5,003 nt of DNA, taken from the NCBI GenBank assembly GCA_902727905.1, contig CACVAR010000208.1, positions 21,215 through 26,217 on the forward strand. Reading direction: 5' to 3'. Shown here piece after piece: positions 1 to 5,003 of this stretch; within the stretch, counting starts at the first letter, position 1; each line of letters starts with the position of its first letter. The notes beneath the pieces are model-generated. The model did no database searches and was not told the DNA's origin. It saw nothing but the letters and a program-made list of their open reading frames with translations. Made by a program: the position numbers and the translations under genes. The DNA comes from an uncultured Sulfurovum sp. GTDB lineage: Bacteria; Campylobacterota; Campylobacteria; Campylobacterales; Sulfurovaceae.

Positions 1-390
1 TTGTTTATGGCATTTTTTATGAAGTATGGGGGTAATATAATTTTAATGCTTTTAGGAGATAGACGTGCTAATTATGGAGAAATAATTGAAGCGAGTTCTT
101 TATCTTTCTCTGTGGCTTGGTTTATTATTGCTTTGGTTGTTGCTACCTTTGCTGAGTTTAAAGGGAGTAAAAATCGTGTTATGGTTGCCTATGCTATTAC
201 TATTATGATGTTTTTCTTTTTCTCATCCATACTTAATATGTTTGCAGCACGTTATGTTGCTGTAATAATGCCATTTATTATTATTGCTATTGGGTATTTA
301 CCAAAACATTTTAAACAGGGAACCTATTTGTTTTTGTTTGCCTATAATATTTTTGCATTTAAATATTGGCTAAAATTGACCATACTATAA
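1..390 (+). CDS. C-terminal part of a multi-spanning membrane protein, possibly a Wzy/EpsG-like polysaccharide polymerase (5' partial)
   Basis: The frame is open from base 1 to the TAA at 388-390, giving 129 residues. The TTG at base 1 is probably an internal leucine codon rather than a start, so the gene most likely begins outside the window. The visible part is very hydrophobic, with about four likely membrane segments (residues roughly 37-53, 59-79, 84-101 and 107-125) and short charged loops such as GDRRANYGE (19-27) and EFKGSKNR (52-59). There is no soluble domain and no catalytic motif that I can name. Multi-spanning membrane proteins in polysaccharide clusters are often Wzy or EpsG-type polymerases, and an arginine just before a membrane segment (R84) near the C-terminus would suit that. 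This is inferred mainly from the neighbouring methyltransferase and flippase. A membrane glycosyltransferase or acyltransferase is also possible. It probably shares an operon with the methyltransferase gene 15 bases downstream. Confidence 0.45.
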   Translation: MFMAFFMKYGGNIILMLLGDRRANYGEIIEASSLSFSVAWFIIALVVATFAEFKGSKNRVMVAYAITIMMFFFFSSILNMFAARYVAVIMPFIIIAIGYLPKHFKQGTYLFLFAYNIFAFKYWLKLTIL

Positions 391-405
391 AGAAAGAGTT
401 CGAAT

Positions 406-1716
406 ATGATATATATTAAATGGATTGCCCAGCGTATAATTTTTTTAAGAAGAAATTTAATTGAATGGTGGAAAAAGCTTGTTTATCAAAAACCATCACA
501 ATTTTTACTACATCGTTTTAATGCACATACTTGTCCCTATGAATCAATGATTTTTTATTCCTTTTTTGGGCGTGTACTTTTTAATTTAAAAGAGTTTATG
601 GCTTTAGTAACAAATGATAGAGTTTTTAAAAAGAGTATTAACCTTGATGGTATGGATAAAGAGATTAATTATGATGAGCTTTATAAAAAAGGAAGTCATC
701 AATATCTTTATCCAAAATCTCCGATGCTTAACAGTTCATCTATGCATATTAGTGATGCTTATTATCAAAAGATAGCCAATTCACTTTCTTTAGCTTATGA
801 GTATGAAACTAAAGAGAAGGATATGAGTAGAGAGTGGGAACGTATTTCAAAAGAGTTTAAAACTCTATTTTTTGATGAAAATAATAAATTGAAGAGAGAG
901 AGTTTAGAAAACTTCCGTGGAAATCCTAAAATATATAATAGTATTTTTAATGACCAGTATATTTATATTGATAAAGAAAGTTCTTATGCTAAAAATTATC
1001 TCTATGCTGTAGATTTAGTATCAGAATATCATCGCTATGCAACTAAGATAGATTCTGCTTTATTAGCTTCTGTTTCAGAAAGTGCTGCTGGTGCTTATTT
1101 GAGTGTCAATTATCGAGCTAAGAAGTTGAGTGACCAATTACTATTACATATGGTTGTTGTAAATGACATTATAAAAAATATACCTCAGCCAAGTGGAACA
1201 AAAGAAGTCATTTTAGACATTGGTACAGGTTTTGGAGGAACAGCTAGACTCTTATCTTATTATAGGGAGAACAGCACACAAGTTCTTGTAGATTTACCAG
1301 AAACCTTAATGTTAACAGCTTACTATCTCAAATATAATTTTCCTAATAAAAAGATAGCGTTACTAGAAGATATAGAGAATAATTTAGAAAACTTCTCTGA
1401 GTTTATTTTGGATTACGATTTTGTTATTGTCCCACCATTTATATTAGATTATTTAGACAAGAAGAGTATTGACTTAGTTATGAATATTGCTTCATTGGCT
1501 TTTATGTCTAAGGAGTATTTGGACTATTATTTAGAACATATTGATAGAGTTTTAAAAGATGGTAGCTACTTTTATTCTCTTAATACAACAGAAGATAGTG
1601 AATGGGGTATAGGTTCAAACAATTGGGAGTTTAAGTCAAATTATTTAACCGTTAGTCATGAGTTTAACAACCGTTTTTCTTATCCTCAATGGTTGGGTAA
1701 AAAGTTGGAAAAATAG
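406..1716 (+). CDS. Putative SAM-dependent sugar O-methyltransferase
   Basis: Complete 436-residue protein starting at ATG 406. A purine-rich AGAAAGAG (391-398) lies seven bases upstream as a fair ribosome binding site. The C-terminal half has a Rossmann-type methyltransferase fold: a helix around 236-258, motif I VILDIGTGFGG (268-278) that would bind S-adenosylmethionine, an acidic second strand ending VDLPE (295-299), and a later strand DLVMNIASLAFM (356-367) followed by a helix and VLKDGSYFYSLN (382-393). The N-terminal 230 residues are charged and helical without a motif I know. There is no signal peptide, so it should act in the cytoplasm. Overall shape and length match the putative sugar O-methyltransferase family found in polysaccharide clusters (the TIGR04371 type), whose members are thought to methylate hydroxyls of glycan sugars. 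The exact sugar and position cannot be read from the sequence. It sits 15 bases after the membrane-protein gene, probably in one operon, and ends 28 bases from the converging flippase gene. Confidence 0.75.
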   Translation: MIYIKWIAQRIIFLRRNLIEWWKKLVYQKPSQFLLHRFNAHTCPYESMIFYSFFGRVLFNLKEFMALVTNDRVFKKSINLDGMDKEINYDELYKKGSHQYLYPKSPMLNSSSMHISDAYYQKIANSLSLAYEYETKEKDMSREWERISKEFKTLFFDENNKLKRESLENFRGNPKIYNSIFNDQYIYIDKESSYAKNYLYAVDLVSEYHRYATKIDSALLASVSESAAGAYLSVNYRAKKLSDQLLLHMVVVNDIIKNIPQPSGTKEVILDIGTGFGGTARLLSYYRENSTQVLVDLPETLMLTAYYLKYNFPNKKIALLEDIENNLENFSEFILDYDFVIVPPFILDYLDKKSIDLVMNIASLAFMSKEYLDYYLEHIDRVLKDGSYFYSLNTTEDSEWGIGSNNWEFKSNYLTVSHEFNNRFSYPQWLGKKLEK

Positions 1717-1744
1717 TTTAGCTTTTTATCCGACTCGCTTTAGC
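1717..1744. other. Short gap between converging gene strings, no clear terminator
   Basis: Only 28 bases separate the stop codons of the methyltransferase gene (+) and the flippase gene (-). The octamer TTTAGCTT occurs as a direct repeat at 1717-1724 and 1739-1746. I could not fold a convincing GC-rich stem followed by a T-run on either strand, so transcripts from the two sides may overlap or end by another mechanism. Confidence 0.5.
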
Positions 1745-2992
1745 TTACTTTTTTAGTTTTGTATAAACAGTATAAAACTTTGTAAAAATTAAATAGTAGG
1801 CTATAAAAACATGAAGCCACATCATCCCAATAATTCCATAGAACTCTAAGATAATAGGGGCAAAAAATACATTTATAATTGCTGCTGAGATAAGAATTTT
1901 ATTTAAAGCTTTTGTTTCCTTGATGGTAACAAGCATATTGGTAAACTGGCTTGCGTAGGGAAAAACGATGAGTAATAGGGCTGAAAGTTGTAGGAGTTGA
2001 ACATTGAGTTCTGTAATGTTTTCTTTACTAATAATCTCTAGTATCTCTCTAGCAAAAAGATAGACAAGTGCTGAGAGTGGTACCATAATGAGTAATATGA
2101 GTAACGAGAGTTGTTTATTACGTTTTATAAAGCTTTGGTTAGAGTTCTGATACACACCTAAGAGATAAGGATACATAACACGTGTAATTGGGTCTAGTAA
2201 GTTTCCTATGGCAAACATAATTTTTAGAGCAAGAGCATAATAACCTAGAATAAGTGGTGAAACAAAAAAACCTACAATAATGGTTGAAGCTGTACTGTAA
2301 AATTCAACAGCTATTTTAGAAGTGAATATGTACCATCCATCTTTGAGGTAAAAAAGAACTTGAGCTTTCTGAAGAGAAACGAATTTAATATGAAACTTCT
2401 TATGACTTAGATAGAGTGCTAAGAACCCAACAAGTAGGGCTGTTATACTATGTAGAAGCATTAATAGAGCTATATCTTCAGGTTTACGAATAAATAGTAT
2501 AACCAGTATAAAAAATGAGAGTTTCAAGAAGCCATTTAAGTACATAATAAAACGCATTTTTTCAATACCTTGAAAAAACCATAAAGGAAGGAGTACATTC
2601 CCTAAAATCATACCATACGAGTAAAAAATAAGCTCTTGGTACAGGTGTAGTTTTTCTACACTATAGGTAGTTAGGGTTATAAGCATTAAAAAAAGTAGAG
2701 CCAGTGATAATTTGATAAAAAGTACCGATGAAAAAATTTCATTTATTTTTTGAGGATTATCTTTATGCAGTGAAATATGATAAGTAGCTGATAAGTCAAA
2801 ACCATAGTCAGCGAAAGTCATACCATAAGTTGCAATGGCAAAGACAAAGGCATAAATACCAAAGCCTTCCATTCCTAAGGTTTGAATGAGTATGGGTATT
2901 AAAAAAAGAGGTAGAACATAGTTTATGAGTTGTAAGCTACTTAAAGCTATAAAGTTGTCAGTTAAGCGTTTGAACGTACTATCTGCTGACAA
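1745..2992 (-). CDS. Wzx/RfbX-type polysaccharide (O-antigen) flippase
   Basis: Complete 415-residue integral inner-membrane protein of the polysaccharide synthesis / MOP flippase superfamily, which translocates undecaprenyl-pyrophosphate-linked repeat units from cytoplasm to periplasm. About 12 hydrophobic segments cover the length, for example residues 14-38, 88-108, 121-141, 148-168, 172-194, 295-315, 333-354, 365-385 and 388-408. Family hallmarks are visible: the N-terminal LINYVLPLFLIPILIQTLG (22-40), ADYGFDLSATYHIS (61-74), the PLWFFQGIEKM element (136-146), and DGWYIFTSKIAVEFYSTAS (218-236). Length is normal for Wzx. The start chosen is TTG at 2992, with AGAAG (3002-2998) five bases upstream; there is no ATG upstream before an in-frame stop at 3019-3017. 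It begins 11 bases after the stop of the unrecognised gene, so translational coupling is likely. It is the last gene of the - strand string in this window. The substrate cannot be predicted. Confidence 0.9.
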   Translation of the reverse strand: MSADSTFKRLTDNFIALSSLQLINYVLPLFLIPILIQTLGMEGFGIYAFVFAIATYGMTFADYGFDLSATYHISLHKDNPQKINEIFSSVLFIKLSLALLFLMLITLTTYSVEKLHLYQELIFYSYGMILGNVLLPLWFFQGIEKMRFIMYLNGFLKLSFFILVILFIRKPEDIALLMLLHSITALLVGFLALYLSHKKFHIKFVSLQKAQVLFYLKDGWYIFTSKIAVEFYSTASTIIVGFFVSPLILGYYALALKIMFAIGNLLDPITRVMYPYLLGVYQNSNQSFIKRNKQLSLLILLIMVPLSALVYLFAREILEIISKENITELNVQLLQLSALLLIVFPYASQFTNMLVTIKETKALNKILISAAIINVFFAPIILEFYGIIGMMWLHVFIAYYLIFTKFYTVYTKLKK

Positions 2993-3003
2993 GTTGTCTT
3001 CTT

Positions 3004-3831
3004 TTAGAGTTCGACTTCATGCCATGCTTGTGTATTACACTCTCTATAAGAGGTTAGCATTTCGTCAATATTATATGACCAGTGCATTACAATGGGGTGA
3101 ATGGTTGCATTTTTATGTGTTTGACTGTAGATATCTACACCTAATCTCACACGTTGATACTCATGGAACTGTTCTGAAAAAGAAATGAATAACACGTCTG
3201 CATCTGATTTTTGGTGTAGTCTATCGTTCGCAAACTTGGCAACCATATCTAAAAAGCTAGTAAGTATAAGTCCACAACGTGGAATAATTTTTCCATCTTC
3301 ATTAATAAAACCAGCTGCTAAATCATGTTCATAGTCATCATTTTTAAGAAATGCTTTTCCATCAACATTGATAAAACTGTCGGCCAAAGTTTTGTTCTTT
3401 TTTAATGCTTTAAAAGCACGATTTTTTAAATTTCGTTCAGAGACCAAACGCACCGATTCAGCACGAATATACTTTTGTCCCTCAACCATCTCATCTATGA
3501 ACTCTTCTGCTGCTAACATGGCATCCTCATCTAAATTATTAAGTAAAATAGTCGGAATAATTTTAAATTTATGTTGATGTTCCTGAATTATTTCTCGAGA
3601 AAGTTCATTAGCAAAAGTCATATTACGTTTTGCCCATTCTTTGTTTTCTTCTTCTATTGGTAGTGAAAAATGTGCAATTTCAAGAACAATAACGGTTGGG
3701 GTATCTCTTTTAATAAGTTGTTTGTTAATAAGCTCTTTTAAGGTATTAAGTTTTTGATGAGACCATTCGTCATAGGGAATGGTTGGAGCTGAGTATTCTT
3801 TTTCATTGCTAGGGGTAATACAGACTTCGAT
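3004..3831 (-). CDS. Unrecognised conserved-looking cytoplasmic protein (about 275 aa) with apparent ATC start
   Basis: I do not recognise this protein. From the ATG at 3621 it would have 205 residues, but the frame is open and protein-like back to the stop codon of the preceding gene (TAA 3837-3835). The extra 70 residues include a likely beta strand TVIVLEIAHFSLP (46-58) and a strand-like beginning EVCITPSN. With a start at 3831 it would have 275 residues. The whole reads as a soluble alpha/beta protein: strands around KIIPTILLNNLD, DADVLFISF and TIHPIVMHWSYN alternate with charged helices, without signal peptide or membrane segment. The heptapeptide FIN[V/E]DGK occurs twice, at residues 153-159 and 175-181, 22 residues apart. 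One conspicuous cysteine, in IIPRCGLIL (about 186), follows the second copy. The gene is sandwiched between an amidotransferase gene and a flippase gene, so a role in the same polysaccharide pathway is reasonable but unproven. The ATG at 3621 has no clear ribosome binding site and is a poor start. A mutated or miscalled start codon is the main alternative to genuine ATC initiation. Confidence 0.6.
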   Translation of the reverse strand: MEVCITPSNEKEYSAPTIPYDEWSHQKLNTLKELINKQLIKRDTPTVIVLEIAHFSLPIEEENKEWAKRNMTFANELSREIIQEHQHKFKIIPTILLNNLDEDAMLAAEEFIDEMVEGQKYIRAESVRLVSERNLKNRAFKALKKNKTLADSFINVDGKAFLKNDDYEHDLAAGFINEDGKIIPRCGLILTSFLDMVAKFANDRLHQKSDADVLFISFSEQFHEYQRVRLGVDIYSQTHKNATIHPIVMHWSYNIDEMLTSYRECNTQAWHEVEL

Positions 3832-3834
3832 GGT

Positions 3835-5003
3835 TTATCCTTTATTAGTTTGTGAGAGGGTAAAGTTCTCATACCAAAGCTGGAAAATAAAGATTCTCCA
3901 TAGCTTATATTTATATGCATCATTACCTGCATAAAACTGATCACGAATGTTGAGTATAGAAGAAGTATAAAAGATATTATCTTTATCTAACCTTTTTTTA
4001 TTAATTTGTAAATATAAAATATCTTTTAGAATTCCCTTCATCCAAGTAGAAAAAGGAATATCAAATCCAGACTTTGGACGGTCAATAAGCTCTTTAGGAA
4101 TGTACTGATGGGCTATCTCTTTTAAGAGGTGCTTTTTAATACCATCTTTAATTTTTATAGATGAGGGTACATTTGCCATATGTTCAATAAGCGCTATATT
4201 TAAAAAAGGTGTTGCAAGTTGAATACCTAAGTGATTCATGGAAGAGTAGCTTTTTACAAGCTCTCCATCAGTCATGGTTGTTTTAAAGTAAGAACCAATG
4301 ACTTTGTCTACGGTTTCGGAATACCCTGAGAAATGAATGTTGTCAAAACTTGTTTCTATGGGTTTGGTATAGTTTTGAATATGTGTATGGAGTTCTTCTT
4401 CCATAAAGAGTGTGTTTCTTGAATGTATCATTTTTGGGATATCATCAGCAAGAAGAAGTTGTGATAGTCTATGTTGTTTTTTTGGTAGGTTCTTATGGTT
4501 TTTTACATAAGGTAACTTATTGAGTTTAATACTATTGAGTGACTTAGAAAGAAGTTCTTTTATGGGCATAGGAACTTTTTGCAGATAGTGGAAAAATTGT
4601 ACATCTTCAGCTGTTGCAAATACCTCATCCCCACCATCACCAGCAATGAGCGTACTAATGTTCTTTTCTTCTAATAGTTGGCTGGTTAAAATAGTTGGCG
4701 TACTGGCATGATCGGCAAATGGTTCATCATAAATTTGACACATTTTTGGTATGAGTTCTAAGGCATCTTTCTCACTAAAATAATATTCTGTATGATTGGT
4801 TCCCAAGTACTTAGCAATCTCTTTTGCATGAGGTGCTTCATTAATCTCTTTTTCATGAAAGCCTATGGTAAAGGTATCTATTTTTTGGTTATGTTGTTTT
4901 TGGCAAAGTGCTGCTAAAGTTGAACTGTCATAGCCTCCTGAAAGGGAAAGTCCAAACTTAGACTCTTGGGTCTCTTCTTCTACGATTTGATTTAATAGAG
5001 AGT
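3835..5003 (-). CDS. Asparagine synthase-like glutamine amidotransferase, synthetase domain (5' partial)
   Basis: The frame is open from the right edge to TAA at 3837-3835, showing 388 residues. The TTG at 4806-4804 is an internal leucine (in KYLGTNHTEYYF), not a start. The visible part is the C-terminal ATP-pyrophosphatase domain of class B asparagine synthases, which adenylates a carboxylate and transfers ammonia from glutamine to it. The pyrophosphate-binding loop is LSGGYDSS (4921-4944), matching SGGxDSS. Further family motifs are YDEPFADHASTPT, LIAGDGGDEVFA (GDGGDE at 4624-4641), ATPFLNIALIEHMANVP, and RPKSGFDIPFSTWMKG near the end, closing with a typical LWRIFIFQLWYENF. The N-terminal glutaminase domain, with its catalytic Cys2, would lie beyond the window. 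AsnB homologues in polysaccharide clusters often amidate sugar uronic acids rather than aspartate; the location suggests that here, but the sequence does not decide it. The usual FLD of the C-terminal PFLD motif reads FLN. It heads a likely - strand operon with the unrecognised gene and the flippase. Confidence 0.9.
   Translation of the reverse strand, partial: SLLNQIVEEETQESKFGLSLSGGYDSSTLAALCQKQHNQKIDTFTIGFHEKEINEAPHAKEIAKYLGTNHTEYYFSEKDALELIPKMCQIYDEPFADHASTPTILTSQLLEEKNISTLIAGDGGDEVFATAEDVQFFHYLQKVPMPIKELLSKSLNSIKLNKLPYVKNHKNLPKKQHRLSQLLLADDIPKMIHSRNTLFMEEELHTHIQNYTKPIETSFDNIHFSGYSETVDKVIGSYFKTTMTDGELVKSYSSMNHLGIQLATPFLNIALIEHMANVPSSIKIKDGIKKHLLKEIAHQYIPKELIDRPKSGFDIPFSTWMKGILKDILYLQINKKRLDKDNIFYTSSILNIRDQFYAGNDAYKYKLWRIFIFQLWYENFTLSQTNKG
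3838..3843 (-). promoter_or_regulatory. Shine-Dalgarno sequence AAAGGA before the apparent ATC start
   Basis: On the - strand AAAGGA lies inside the last two sense codons of the asparagine synthase-like gene (lysine and glycine). It is followed by TAAACC and then ATC at 3831-3829, a spacing of six bases. This is the strongest ribosome binding site near the unrecognised gene and decides the start in favour of 3831 over the internal ATG at 3621. The overlap with the upstream coding end suggests translational coupling between the two genes. Confidence 0.6.

Noticed and set aside
1711..1760. Possible bidirectional terminator between the converging genes
   Set aside because: T-runs are present on the + strand, but no inverted repeat longer than a few bases could be paired. 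The repeated TTTAGCTT is direct, not inverted.
2925..3188. Open frame of 87 codons on the + strand across the flippase start
   Set aside because: It lies antisense over the end of the unrecognised gene and the start of the flippase gene, both well supported on the - strand. Its translation has no family features.
3368..3577. Open frame of 69 codons on the + strand
   Set aside because: It lies wholly antisense within the unrecognised gene and has no ribosome binding site or recognisable motif.
3004..3621. Taking the ATG at 3621 as the start of the unrecognised gene
   Set aside because: No Shine-Dalgarno sequence precedes it. It would leave a 213-base gap inside a tightly packed operon, and the frame upstream reads as plausible protein with a good ribosome binding site at its beginning.
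3738..3944. Open frame of 68 codons on the - strand across the amidotransferase-unknown gene junction
   Set aside because: I considered it as an alternative for the missing start, but it is in another frame, overlaps the conserved C-terminal end of the amidotransferase and stops inside the unrecognised gene. It would need a frameshift to join the longer frame.
4804..4806. TTG as the start codon of the amidotransferase gene
   Set aside because: The frame continues upstream to the window edge and contains the essential SGGYDSS pyrophosphate loop, so this TTG is an internal leucine.

Overview
This AT-rich window looks like part of a surface-polysaccharide (O-antigen, LPS or capsule type) biosynthesis locus from a Gram-negative bacterium. 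Base composition, compact gene packing and the general look of the proteins fit Campylobacterota (Sulfurimonas, Sulfurovum or Arcobacter-like). That placement is an inference, because there is no rRNA or other phylogenetic marker here.

The layout is two converging gene strings. On the + strand, the C-terminal end of a multi-spanning membrane protein (1-390, cut by the left edge; possibly a Wzy/EpsG-type polymerase) is followed after 15 bases by a complete putative sugar O-methyltransferase (406-1716). On the - strand, read right to left, come an asparagine synthase-like glutamine amidotransferase (3835-5003, cut by the right edge, with its ATP-pyrophosphatase motifs visible), an unrecognised cytoplasmic protein of about 275 residues (3004-3831), and a Wzx/RfbX-type polysaccharide flippase (1745-2992). 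The two strings meet tail to tail across a 28-base gap (1717-1744). No promoter, RNA gene, CRISPR array or mobile element was found.

The genes fit one pathway. The methyltransferase and perhaps the amidotransferase would decorate sugar residues, the flippase would move the lipid-linked repeat unit across the inner membrane, and the left-edge membrane protein may polymerise it. The amidotransferase could instead make ordinary asparagine.

The main puzzle is the unrecognised gene. Its reading frame runs unbroken back to the stop codon of the amidotransferase gene, in the same frame, and has a good Shine-Dalgarno sequence at the expected place. Where the start codon should be there is ATC, and no ATG, GTG, TTG or CTG occurs in frame for the first 70 codons.
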